Assembly: GCA_011947345.1 (NCBI GenBank)
Contig: JAAVTG010000538.1
Span: forward strand, 620,001 to 684,000
Direction: 5' to 3'
From: Phytophthora quininea
Taxonomy: Eukaryota; Oomycota; Peronosporomycetes; Peronosporales; Peronosporaceae
DNA length: 64,000 nt
Part shown: one piece after another, positions 32,250 to 43,000 of the stretch
Numbering within the stretch: the stretch's first letter is position 1
Layout: the number at the start of each line of letters is the position of its first letter
Notes under the pieces: generated by a model
Databases searched by the model: none
What the model was told of the DNA's origin: nothing
What the model saw: the letters and a program-made list of their open reading frames with translations, nothing else
Program-made: the position numbers and the translations under genes

Positions 32250-33927
32250 TTAAATGAAGAAGGCCACAGCAACCGCGAGCAAGGTCACACCCAGTGCAGC
32301 GACGCAAGTTTGTGGTGCAGCCGAGAAATCGTGTTGGGCTTGGGCGTCGCAAGCATCGCACAGAATCGTTGCTCCATCGAGACCGTCAGCCAGAGCTGAT
32401 TCGTTTGCAGCGCACACCTCACAGGAGTTGCCAACGCAGTTGTAGAGGCACGTGCACTCGCCGTTGAAGCACCCAGCGTTGGAGCCACTTCCACAGTCGA
32501 CTTCATCGCAATCGGTCCCGGCGCAGTACTTCCCGTCCGCGCCATCGTCGCATTGGCAAGTACTATTTCTCAGACACGTGCCCATGTCATTGCAAGCGCC
32601 TGTGTCGCCTTCAGAGCAGATCTCACACTGAGGCCCGCTCCATCCGCTGTAGCACAAGCATTTGCCACCTTCACACCCGCCGTTTCCAGAGCATTTGTTG
32701 GTGCACTTGGCGTAGATTGCGACGATATCTTTGACGGCAGTGGTTGGGAGCGACTCCAGCAATGCAACGCGCTCATCGATAGGAGTGACCCAGTCGTCCT
32801 TCACAAAGCCACCGGTATCGGCGGACTGGGGTTGAACGCCCAGTAAAACGATCCGATCGAGTTTTTCTCCAGATACGAGGACACTGCGTTTGCCCACTGC
32901 TTGTTCTTGTCCTTCATCTGCGCACCCCATGAGCCAACCACTAATGCCTGGCCTGTTTCCTTGGGCACGAAGCCAAAGTATTCATCCCAGAGATCTGGCA
33001 TGTTGTCAGGAAAGCTCGAGTCGCTCCACCAGGGAGCCTTGTAGTCCACACCTGGAGAAATCAAATGCGGCGAGTACACCAGCCGCTCCATGTTTGAAAG
33101 CTTGACCGGATAATCCTTTGCGCCCTGGAGAGAGCCGCCAGCTTGTCCCCATTCTAAGCTCACGCCTTTGATGTTTGTCTGCACTCCCTCCACAAAAATT
33201 AGCAGGCGCGGACACTTCTTCAGGACGGCGTTGCCAATCTTGGCAGCCTGCAGGTTCCAGTCCGTGTCTTCGTCGCCTTTTCCCCAGGTTGCTTTACCTT
33301 TGGGCTCGTTCTTGATATCAATGGCGAACACATTCCAGGCGGCCGGGTCCTCGCAGTATCTTGTCGCCAGCGTCTCCAGAGCAGGAGTAATGTCACTCGG
33401 CACGGCAATATCTGGGAAGTCGGGCTCGGAAGCTTGGATGCGATGGCTGTCGAACATGATGAGGATATTGCGCGTGCGGGCCTCGTGCACGATCACATCC
33501 AGCACCTCTAGGTAGGTCTTGCCAGCCAGCGATGGCGTGCCTCCCGTCTGCGTGGCCTTCACCTTTGGGTTGTCGACCACCGAGTCCATTGCGAGTGGAA
33601 GCCGCAACGCGTTGATATCGTAGCTGGCGAACAGGTCCATGGCGTCTCCGATAGTCGTGGCCGACGGCCACAAGCCTTGCACTACCAGCTCAATGGTCTC
33701 TACAAACCATCGCACACACAGCTCCATCAACATAACAGACTCGGACTGTTCATTGGTTGTGCATGTCATACAGTACCTCCGCCGAACCAGTTGATGCCCT
33801 TGATGTGCAGTGTCTCATTGTCCGCTTTGATCTTGCCGTCCACAGAGCGGAAGTCGATGAACGTGGTAGCCTGGCATCCGCTTAGAGCTGATGCAGCCGC
33901 TGCAGCGAGCGCTGCGAGACGAACCAT
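32250..33927 (-). CDS. Secreted GH5 glycosidase with EGF-like tail and GPI signal
   Basis: Exon 1 (33927-33777) encodes a signal peptide (MVRLAALAAAAASALSGC) and GINWFGG. After a 77 nt intron, exon 2 begins ETIELVVQGLW, completing the GH5 N-terminal motif. Then come ALRLPLA, DIKNEP (acid/base Glu), YSPHLISP and SFYWAFNP. The strand-7 motif that should hold the nucleophile (GEF/GEW) reads VVGSWG, with Ser at 32930-32932. A single C is missing at 32828-32831, after which the frame continues as DTGGFVKDDW. Next are about 130 residues with Cys spacing like EGF modules (CSGNGGCEGGKCLCYSGWSG), then a hydrophobic C-terminus of GPI type. Predicted to sit at the cell surface or wall. Catalysis is doubtful given the Ser. 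Confidence 0.82.
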
Positions 33928-34385
33928 GGCAGGAAGGAGAGTGCCAGGGGGGTCGGTTGCGCTTTGACAGCGGTTATTGCACAACCAGACGATCGGGTGG
34001 GGTTCTGGTCGAATCGGACAGCGAAAGTCCGCGACTAACGGATGACCATGCTCGACGGTCTCAATTACTACCTGCTCGGAGAGCAGGAGCAACACAACTA
34101 ACAATTGAATGAATCGATCATGTCTGTGGATATGGTGAGCAGGCACGGTATGGAAACACTTCAAGAAGACCATGACACACACCGTTTGTCGCGGTCAGAT
34201 AGAAATGTGTGGCTTTTGCAGCAGAGCTGAACGTTGAAGGCATGGAAGTATGGAAGTAGTGAGCCCACGACTGACCAAGATTTGGCTGGGCATCGCTGAC
34301 CAGGCAGGGTTGAATAAGCGGCTGCACCTGGATTTCAAGAAATTGTCAGCATAAAACATCTAATACAGTTTGTTTTCTTGTTGGT
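33928..34385. other. Intergenic sequence upstream of GH5
   Basis: No gene recognised. A 69-codon minus-strand frame at 34118-34327 lacks features. Confidence 0.5.
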
Positions 34386-34551
34386 CTACCAGCATGGTAG
34401 TGCTGGCGGGGAGACGTGTTTGTTTTGTCGTAAGAGTTGGTTGTAGTTGGCCTTGCTAGCAAATATACTACGTGGACGCTTTGGGTTGTAGTTTCTTGAG
34501 AACCCCGGGCGGACGGAGTATGGGGAACTGACGACAGGAGGCGGCGTGTGC

Positions 34552-34567
34552 ACGTGGGGGAATATCT
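34552..34567. repeat. Target-site duplication, left
   Basis: acgtgggggaatatct, matching 35880-35894 except for one extra G. Confidence 0.7.
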
Positions 34568-35880
34568 CTATTCCCAAATCTGCCAGGAGGTGCGAACCGA
34601 TACGCCCTAAGCCCGAGGGGAATCACGGCAGGCAGCCTCGCCGCTCGCGTGAGATCGCGAGTGAAGAGATACACAGAGTCAACAGCGACACCATCCGTAC
34701 AGACGTGAATACCGTGGAGAAAGTCAAGGACAGATAGAAGCCTGCTCGCACCGCGGTGTTGTATCCCAAGAGAAATCCACGAACAAGAGGAACCAAGGCC
34801 GAAGGCCGGGCAGAGATCGTGTGCCCAGCGTTCGGCCCGGCGCGAACATGGAGACATACGAGAACACATCAGGCCACAGTGACCCGGGGATGCCGCAGCG
34901 AGTCTCGACGGAGAGCAGCACCACGACGCGGAGGGGCCATGCGCCAACACGGACGCGACCGGTCGTTACAAAACCACAGGCAACTCAAGACTACGACAGG
35001 AGACAATGGCAAGACCAGGACAAGCAACGATCCCAAAGACTACAAGGCCAACAAGGAACCCCAGAACCTCACAGAAGTGCGGGAGCATAGTAGAAGAGCA
35101 GAGATGCCACTTTGACGGTGGCACAGTGAGGGGATCTTTGCAGGATAACGATCAGTGGAGCTCCGGAAATCAAGGTCCCAGTAACGACAACCTGCACCTG
35201 ATGTGGCACACGCGTGCATACGAACCCGGTCGATCGTTCTGTCCCCACACGCATCCAAGGGCGATCGGACCGATAGAGACTGAATGCATCACAAACAAAG
35301 ACTTCTGCGGCACCCGTGTCCGGGACCACGGCCGACAACTTGGTCACGCTGTGGGGCGAAGTATCACAGATATCGATGTTGAGCACGCGACGGGAACAAG
35401 AACGGTGGTCTGAGCAATACTAGTTCCCGTATCGGGCTACCGGGAGAAGCAAAGACGACAATGCACCACAGCAAGTACGGGTCGAATAACTACCGATCAA
35501 GATACCAAGAGTTCCGCACGCACTGGCGAGTGACCAAGTGCGCAACCCACCAGGGCACCGTCACAGGTTGCCGCCAACGATGTAAGTGATCCAGCACCCT
35601 TCACATGAGGCAATGGATCCGACCCGACCAAGGACTGACTGTAAAGCTTCGCCGCACCGATGCTACCCGGTATGACGAGGTATTGACGGGAAACTGAAGC
35701 GAGTCACGCGCTCGTGTGCATAGTAAGATAGCCATCCCGTTAGCTCCTGCATGTAGGTAGCTCTGGATACGAGTGGCAGGATTGGCAACCGGAGCCGCCG
35801 GGTACTACCCGGTCAGCAGGGCTGATGCCGTGCTCGCCCTGAGCGCTAACCGGTGATAACCGAGAAAATAAAAATAAAAA
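34568..35880 (+). mobile_element. 1.3 kb retroelement-like insertion in an RxLR gene
   Basis: Flanked by a 15-16 bp direct repeat, (a)cgtggg(g)gaatatct, at 34552-34567 and 35880-35894. This repeat fits the interrupted effector sequence once, so it looks like a target-site duplication. In plus orientation the element ends in an A-rich tail (gagaaaataaaaataaaaa), typical of non-LTR retrotransposons or SINEs. Two plus-strand frames (34848-35090 and 35006-35413) are Gln/Arg/Thr-rich; no reverse transcriptase or endonuclease is visible, so it is non-autonomous or 5'-truncated. Confidence 0.7.
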
Positions 35881-35894
35881 CGTGGGGAATATCT
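35880..35894. repeat. Target-site duplication, right
   Basis: acgtggggaatatct, directly after the A-rich tail. Confidence 0.7.
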
Positions 35895-36289
35895 TGGAGA
35901 AGAATTTGTCCCAAGCAGACCTAAAGCCAGCTTTGCGCAATTCCGCTGCTGCTTCGTCTTGATCGACTCGTCCGAGAGCGATGCCGTAGATGTGGTAGCG
36001 ACGGCCGCAACGACCGCAAACAGCACGATGTAGCTCAGGCGCATGGGACTTGCCTGAGAGTATTGAGATGTGGGGGTGTTGGGGCTTGAACGCGAAAGCT
36101 AAACTGACAGAAAACATTCGATGCACTCGCACAGTGTCCATGGTGTTTACGAGTGAAGGGATCGACAGTCGACTCACCACGTAAACTATTTCCCGCGAAA
36201 AACACAATGCATCCAGTCCACAACAAAAGGTGATTTGTTGGTTTTGAGATAACCTTTGTAAGTGTTGCTTGTAATTTGGTCTGCTCGCA

Positions 36290-36471
36290 AAGCAGCTAAC
36301 GTTTTTGATAGACTTGATTTTCTCGATAACCTTGGGCAGGAGGTTCTTGTAGTTGGCCTTGATAGATATGCGGTGTTGGCTTCTGCACATGGGGAGTACC
36401 TTGTAGAAAACACCGCTGGCGGTGCGCAAATTTCGGTGCTCATCGGAGTGCAGGAGACGAGCGCTTGGCAC
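36290..36471 (-). pseudogene. RxLR-type effector remnant without signal peptide (member 2)
   Basis: Contains the motif RNLR followed by TASG and then a helical segment with YKVLP and ANYKNLLPK, shared with members 1 and 3. The leader is missing: alignment with member 3 shows the 5' flank (caagcaagt) running almost straight into the sequence before RNLR, so most of the secretory signal has been deleted. No EER motif is obvious. Not expected to be secreted. Confidence 0.7.
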
Positions 36472-36899
36472 TTGCTTGGACGGTGAAACTTGGGGATGGT
36501 GGCTTCCGAGTGAATTGGAAAATGAATGTCACGGGGCGCTTGCACGAAAGCACGTGCCCATGATGTTGACTAGTGCCGGAATGAACACAATCGCTCATCA
36601 CGTACTGCTATCTCTCGCGAAAGCACGAGCAGAGTAAGAAAAACATCTCCGGAAGTTACATTGTGCCACGCGCGGAGTGACGTGTTATAACTTCTCTGGT
36701 TGAGCTTGATTCCCTCCCGAAGCACATTTTCCGCAGGTTTTGAAGAAATCTACGACTATTTTAATACTAAACATGGGCGATGCGCAGGCATGAATATACA
36801 AACGGCTTTCTTTTCTTCCGAGTTTTGCTTGCAAGTATTGCTTGTATTTAGGCTAGCTATTAAAGCGACTACTTACCAGTACGTTTTGAGACTCTAGTT

Positions 36900-37118
36900 T
36901 CTTCAAGAACACCTCAGGCAGGTGGTGCTTGTAGTTGTGCTTGACGTGTGTAGTCGGCTTTTGCACGTGGGGAGCACCTTGTAGAAGACCTTCTCGAATG
37001 CAGAATGGACACCGCTGGCGGTGCGCAGGTTTCGGCGCTTATCCGAGACTGGAGTGGTCGCAGAAGTGCAGGCGACGAGCGAGGCGACGGCAAGCAGCAG
37101 GATTTAGCTCAGGCGCAT
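36900..37118 (-). pseudogene. RxLR-type effector pseudogene with early stop (member 3)
   Basis: Starts at ATG 37118. The fifth codon is TAA (37106-37104), inside the secretory leader, where member 1 has a Tyr codon. Reading beyond it shows the rest of a hydrophobic leader, the RNLR motif and a short helical region ending in VFYKVLP. The 5' flanks of members 2 and 3 are also similar, indicating tandem duplication of whole units. Confidence 0.75.
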
Positions 37119-37489
37119 GGTACTTGCTTGAAGGCTGGAACTTGGCGTGGGGGCTTGCGAGCAAATTGGAAACTGACTATGGAAATCGCGGTGCCATGGT
37201 GTTTACGAATGGTGGTATGAACACAATCGACTCATCATATAATACTATCTTTCGTGGAAACCTCAAGCTGGAAGAAAAAACTCTCCAGTAGTTACCGCAA
37301 CATCGCACTACATTTTTGTCGACGTGTTACACGTATTATCCCTTCTCGATAAGCGACCTACAGAAGACCTACATAAGTAAAAATATGTATACAACGTATA
37401 CACATCTTTTCCACCAATCCCTGTCTTCTAAATTTATAAATGGCCTTCCCGCCAAACACATTTTCCAAGAGCTGTAGCCACCAGGTAAG
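37119..37489. other. Intergenic, 5' flank of RxLR member 3 and MRG15-like gene
   Basis: Its first 210 bp resemble 36570-36720, the flank of member 2. The rest, AT-rich, leads to the MRG15-like start; cacattttcc at about 37457-37466 is a near-match to the initiator. Confidence 0.5.
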
Positions 37490-38514
37490 ATGGTGGTCAA
37501 GGTGGGGGACATTGTGCTGGCGTACCACGGCGTCATGATCTACGATGCCAAGGTGCTCAAGGTGGACAACGGCAAGGGCGTGGAGGAGGCTTCGTCCACG
37601 ACCCACGCCACGGCCAACACGCAGTACTACCTGCACTACCAGGGCTGGGCCAAGAAGTGGGACGAGTGGGTGCGCCACGACCGCGTGCTGGAGGACACGC
37701 CGGCCAATCGCGAGCTGCAGATCAAAGCCAAGGACGATCTAGCCCAGGCCAAGAAGGACAAACGACTGTCCAGGAAGAAGAAAATCAGCTCGGCCGGGGT
37801 CGACGCCCCTAGCGCCCGCAAGAGCCCGTTCAAGCGCATGAAGCGCAGTACGGACAATGACTTTGAAGAGTTTCCTGGTCCTGAAGAGGCCGACAATGGG
37901 GAGACTCCCTCCACCAAACAGATCAACATCCAGATGCCCTTTTCGCTCAAGAAACAGTTAGTTGAGGACTGGAAGAACGTCACTCAGGGAGAGTGCAAAC
38001 TCGTGCCGTTGCCTAGAAAGCCCACGGTGGCGCAGATTATCAAGACGTACCTCGAGTTTAAGAAGAGCAAAGTGCACGAAGGCGAAACGGCCGAAGAGAA
38101 GGAGTACAAGAACGTGGAAGGCATCATGGAAGGCGTGCAGTCGTACTTTGACCGAGCGCTGAGCAGCATCCTGCTGTATCGGATGGAGCGTCGCCAGTAC
38201 CAGGAGCTGAGACAGAAGCAGACCGAGGAAGCGCCGCTGTCCCAGATCTACGGGGCGGAACACCTCATCCGGTTGTTTGGTAAGTTGGTAGTTTTTGTTA
38301 GAGGTGAATAGTTGCTGACTTGTCTACGACTTTTGTAGTGAGATTACCTGTGCTGTTGGCCAGTGCCAACATCCCTGCGCGGGAGCTGCAGCAGATCCAG
38401 GCGCGTCTCAACGACTTCCTCAAGTATATTCAGAAGAACTCGGCCGCATGGTTCGTGACGGAGTACGAGCCGGCTTCGGAGAAGTACATTGAGCAGGCCA
38501 ATGCGGCGTCGTAG
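37490..38514 (+). CDS. MRG15/Eaf3-like chromodomain protein
   Basis: Two exons, 37490-38279 and 38339-38514, with a 59 nt intron (gtaagt ... ttgtag), phase 1, give 321 residues. Residues 1-80 are the chromo barrel (VGDIVLAYHGVMIYDAKVLK, YYLHYQGWAKKWDEWV, RVLEDTPANRELQ). A basic linker follows. The C-terminal 170 residues are the MRG domain (SLKKQLVEDWKNVT, KLVPLPRKPTVAQIIKTYLE, EHLIRLFVRLPVLLA, LNDFLKYIQKNSAAWFV). MRG15/Eaf3 binds methylated H3K36 and belongs to NuA4-type acetyltransferase and Rpd3/Sin3 deacetylase complexes. No break is seen. A paralogous chromo barrel lacking the MRG domain sits at 20184-20793. Confidence 0.93.
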
Positions 38515-38626
38515 TCTGGGAAGTTGCTAAGCTGGGGCTCTTGCATCCAAATACTCATGTAGCCATCCTGATTTCAAGTATACACTCTTAGTATACTCTT
38601 TCTTCGTTGCTGGAGAAACCGTTATA

Positions 38627-39310
38627 ATGGGGATCACACACTGGACGTTCTCCATGCTGCTGACCGCCGTGACGAGCTGGCAGGCGTGGGTGCTGTTTGC
38701 CGCCATGATATACGCCGCATTTCAGCTGCACTTCCTCCCGTTGGGGCTGGCGAAGGTCGTCGCGCGAGTTTACTTCTATCCAACCTGGCCGCTCACGTAC
38801 TTGTCTCGACGTGGCAACTACTGGACGCTGGTGGACTCGCACGTGCTGCTGGGCGCTGCGCCCATGTCTTTCATGCCTCACGTGGACAACCTCGTGGCTA
38901 GAGGAGTGCGAGCTGTCGTCAATCTCTGCGATGAGTACGCTGGACCCGAGAAACAATATCGTCGCCAACACATTCAGCAGTTGAGACTTCCGACGGTGGA
39001 CCATACAGAGCCGTCACTTGCAGCCCTGGAAGCTGCGGTGGCGTTTATCAGGACGCAGAAGCAACGAGGAGTTCGTGTCTACGTGCACTGCAAAGGAGGC
39101 ACGGGGCGTAGCGCAGCCGTGGCTTTATGCTGGCTGGTGGCGAATCGGAACATGACGCCGAAAGAGGCGCAGGAGTACTTGAGCGAGAAGCGCCATGTGC
39201 GGAAGGCCCTGTATCTGCAGCCGAATGTGGTGGCCTTCTGCGATAAAGTCCAAACGACGACGGACAAGACGGAGAGTGTCAAGAGTTCGGGGAATGAAGC
39301 AGAAGAATAA
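38627..39310 (+). CDS. PTPMT-like dual-specificity phosphatase
   Basis: A 227-residue intact frame. The active-site loop HCKGGTGRS (residues about 154-162) fits HCx5R(S/T). Upstream are DSHVLLGAAPMSF and GVRAVVNLCDEY, the region that precedes the catalytic loop in PTPMT1/PTPMT2-type enzymes; downstream is NMTPKEAQEYL. One or two hydrophobic segments at residues 8-40 suggest membrane anchoring, so it may face the mitochondrial inner membrane or ER. Relatives dephosphorylate phosphatidylglycerophosphate or phosphoproteins; the substrate here is not determined by sequence. Single exon, starting 112 bp after the MRG15-like stop on the same strand. Confidence 0.85.
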   Translation: MGITHWTFSMLLTAVTSWQAWVLFAAMIYAAFQLHFLPLGLAKVVARVYFYPTWPLTYLSRRGNYWTLVDSHVLLGAAPMSFMPHVDNLVARGVRAVVNLCDEYAGPEKQYRRQHIQQLRLPTVDHTEPSLAALEAAVAFIRTQKQRGVRVYVHCKGGTGRSAAVALCWLVANRNMTPKEAQEYLSEKRHVRKALYLQPNVVAFCDKVQTTTDKTESVKSSGNEAEE

Positions 39311-40031
39311 AGTTGGTACGTTTAACTCGCTGTGACTTGTTCTTGGACTTTATGCTGCTTCGAGGCATCTTGGACGTGGAAGGTCATGAAGTGCTTGGCG
39401 TGTACAGCATGTAGCTATCCAACAGAGTACTTGCGTCCAAAGGCGCTCGCACTGGATGCCAAACCCGCCGTGAAGTACGGGCGTCAGGGAAATCGCATTT
39501 TATTCAGCAAAAAAAAAATCTGAGTTGCCTCTTCCCTGGAGACCGCTTTCATTTTTGCTGCTAGTTTGTCATCCCCGTAAACCTGTTTGCATCAATTCCA
39601 TTGCGCATGCCTTCATCAGGTACAGGAGCGGACTTTTGAATTTTCAGAAGAGGTCGTGGATACCAACGATCCGGTGGTGACGAGAACTTACGAAAAGAAG
39701 CTTGCGAATCGCTGGTTTTATTTTTCCGTTGAGGCGTAGTAGTTAGAGCGATGTACGATATGATCTGGAATGTAAAATGGATATCCAAAGGCCGAGAGTT
39801 TTGTCAAAGGAAGCTGGGGGAATTGTCACTAACGAGACTCAGTGCACCATCACAACAAATTCCACACTTCTCATCGTGGCTATCACAATGGGACTCGCAG
39901 CGATCAATCCGCTGGATACTTGCGGCAGCTTGTGCCAATCAACAAACAATAAGAGCACTTCACAGGAGACAAACACTTCGACATTACGTCCAATTGATAA
40001 GCAAGTCCTGACTTCACCCTACCACTCACGT
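39311..40031. other. Intergenic sequence with an A10 tract
   Basis: No gene recognised. An A-only run lies near 39509-39518. Confidence 0.55.
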
Positions 40032-43000
40032 TCAGCTTTCGTAGTAGTTCCCGAACCTGTTGTAGATCAATTCCCGATCGTACTTGGCCCGAGCACTTTC
40101 GTCGGAAAGCACATTGTACGCGGCAGTCATATCTTTGAACAAATCCGCGTGGGTCGACGTCTTCGCTTTATCTGCAAAGAGAAAATAGTTATGCCTCAAT
40201 GCTTCATAACTTTACAGCAAAGCAACATCTTACCTGGGTGATACACGAGAGCCAATTTGCGGTAGGCTTTCTTGATCTGGTCGACCGTTGACGTCTTCTC
40301 GATCCCCAGCACGTCGTAGTGAGTACGTCGCTGGGTCTTTGGAGCCATGAACGATTGCCGACTATTTGGCCCCGACGACTTGAACCTACTACCACTACTA
40401 CTACTGCTAGTAGTATTGTATCGGAAGTTATCGTAAAACTTGCCCTCATCCCACGGATTCTCCCAGCGTTGCTGTCGTCGCTGACGCTGTTCGCGCTCCG
40501 CACGCTTCTTTGCGGCTTCTCGTTGCCTCGCTTCTTCTCGGGCTTTGGCGATCGCCGCCTTGGCTTCGTTTCGCTCCCGACGAACGTCCGCTGTCGAATC
40601 GGAGGAGGAATCTCCTGGATGCTCCCGCAAGTATTGATCAAAGTCCTTGACAGCTTCATGATGCATATCCAGAGCAACATGACAACGCGCTCGACGCAAT
40701 AGTGCGCGTGGGTATTTGGGTTTCCGTTGCAAGGCCTCATTGCAGTCAAGAATCGCAGTATGGAACCGCTCGAGAGCCATCTGGGCGGCTGCGCGATTGC
40801 AATAAATAATAGCGCAGTACTCTTCGTGCTGCGGATCGATCTGCACTGCCTCGGAATAAAACCGGAGAGCTTCCTGGTACTCACCGCGTTTAAACCGGTC
40901 GTTTCCGTTGTGCTTTAGCGCCTTCATGTTCTGCCATCGCACCTTCAGCTGGACGACATGAGAACTGCAAGGCGCTACAATTTCTAGTGCCTCAAGAATC
41001 CGCACAGCGTCTTCAACATCGTTGCGATAGTGCAGCGCCGTCGCCCACAGTAAGCCCAAGTCGATACCGACAAATTTAATATCTCCTACAAGTTTCTCTT
41101 TCGACGAATGCGTTTGCCATCCTTCGCCTTGTTGGTCGTGAATTGCTTGCTGCTTGTGGACGACGATAGTGCAGAACTCAACCACCTGATCGTACTCCTT
41201 TTGGAGAAGTAAGACCCGAGCCTTGTCAACTTGCAGCTTGCGGCTACTCGGTGCGAGCGTCAACGCATGCTCAGTGTGCACCAAAGCCTGTTTGTAGTCG
41301 CCGCAATCAGTATACCACTTAATCTCACCTTGCAGGGTAACCAGCTTCTTGATCGAAGCTTCCATTTTACGGAGCTGAGCTTGATCGGCTTGGTCGTTGC
41401 TAATCCCTTGGGCGCCCATATCTCCTGCCATTAAGTGCTTCGCAGTGTCAAGATTAGCTTGGGCGTTGGCAGTATCACCCAACAGGATTTGAATACGACC
41501 TAGCCGAAGATAAGCACGAGCGTAGGTCGGGTCTACATCTATAGATTGTCGACATTCACGCTGCGCTTCGGGGATCTGAGTCAACATCATCAAGCATGCG
41601 GCTCGGTTGGCATGGAGCTTCGCCTTGTCCGCAGTCAATTCGCGAGTAGCAATGGCTACATTGCACTCGAGAATCGATTCGAGGGCTTCAATGCTTTGAC
41701 GGTAATACTCTGCAGCGTCGGAATACCGTCGAGAAGAGTAAGCGACTCCGCCAAGTCGCTTCAGTTCCCCAGCCACTTTCGTCATCTTCGCTTGTCATCT
41801 CGGCATCACTTCGGCTACTTCCCTTGTGGTTTGTAGTGGCCGCTGGTGCCGACGCTGCTCCACTATCCCTAACCTGTCGCAACGCTGCACGAAGGATCCG
41901 ACGACGACCAGAGTTTGGGTCGCTTTCTTTGGGCTTCTGGATGGGAATGCGGCTCGCTCTCTATCCGAAGCGCTGTTGGTATTTGCATGCAGTCTACTAG
42001 ACTGCTGGTTGGATTGGGTAGCGGTTGCATGTATCGATGTAAAAGCAGCTTGCTTGTCGTCAATATTAGCCGCTCCAAAGGCACACTTCGTTGCCGGTCT
42101 CCCCACGTTGGGCTCACTTGGATGCGGTTGGTACGTCGGTACAACAAATGGATCTGCAGGTGGACTCCGTCCCATTCTTTTCTAAGATGTGTTTTCTTGG
42201 AGGTGCGTGTGCTGGACCCGCTAAATGGCGATGCCGATGTTGGCACTGGTCCAGAAAATACGCCAGGGGCTGGTGTTGGCTCAGGCTCTGTTGCAACTGT
42301 TGACTTTGTCGGTCGCTTTGGGCTGTTTTTGTTGGCAAAGATGCCACTTCTTCGATTGCGGCCAAACGAGGTTCGTGCAGTTGCTTTTTGTGCCGGTCGT
42401 TCCGATGCGAAAGCCACAACTTGTTCCTGCTGGATCTGAAGTCGCACTGGTTTGTCCAGGCGATCCATTTGAATTAGCACCAAAGGGAAACGGAGCTGCT
42501 GTCGTTGTATCAGGAGTCCGTGATGGTGCAGATCTACTGGCAGCCCCAAAGACAGTTTGCAATGGAGGTGGCCGAGATTGGTTACCGTTTGCTTTTCGAA
42601 ATAAAAAGTGTCCGCCAGTAGAATTCGCAGCTGAAGGAGCTGGAGGTGGAGCTGCACCTGTACATGTTGCTCCCGCATTGGGGATAGTTTGGTCGACAGG
42701 CTGTCCACTTGAGCCTGGTGTGGGGTTAAATGGCGCCTTCGATTCATGTGGGACTCCTGCATTCGCAAATGAAGACGTGGCTGGCTGTGCGCCGTTCGCA
42801 AACGAACTGGTTGTCGAGGCAGAAGAGAACGGCGAGCTGGACCCATTCAACTTCCGTCGACGTCCGTTACGATACCGCTGCGTTGGGGAAGGGACCCCAG
42901 TAGAGAAAAATGCGGTTGGCTTGCCAGCATCTTTGTACCAAATATGGTGGTTGGTGTGGTTGTTTCTGTGGGAGGTCTGTTGAATATACCCGGAGCTGAA

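Larger units (their letters stand above)
34386..36044 (-). pseudogene. RxLR-type effector gene split by an insertion (member 1)
   Basis: The 5' part (36044-35881) encodes a typical secretory leader beginning MRLSYIVLFAVVAA, followed by an acidic segment. A frame change occurs soon after the leader, and a helical segment (FRSAWDKFFSKIF) follows. No clear RxLR is left in it. The gene is then interrupted by 1.3 kb of foreign DNA. Its 3' part resumes at 34567 and runs through ANYNQLL, related to the equivalent part of member 2. Membership in the RxLR class rests on the leader and on similarity to its two neighbours. Described only as found; the gene is not functional in this state. Confidence 0.7.

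Noticed and set aside
34568..35880. Gypsy/Copia LTR retrotransposon
   Set aside because: No long terminal repeats, no primer-binding site and no pol domains; the A-rich tail and 15-16 bp flanking repeat fit a non-LTR insertion better.
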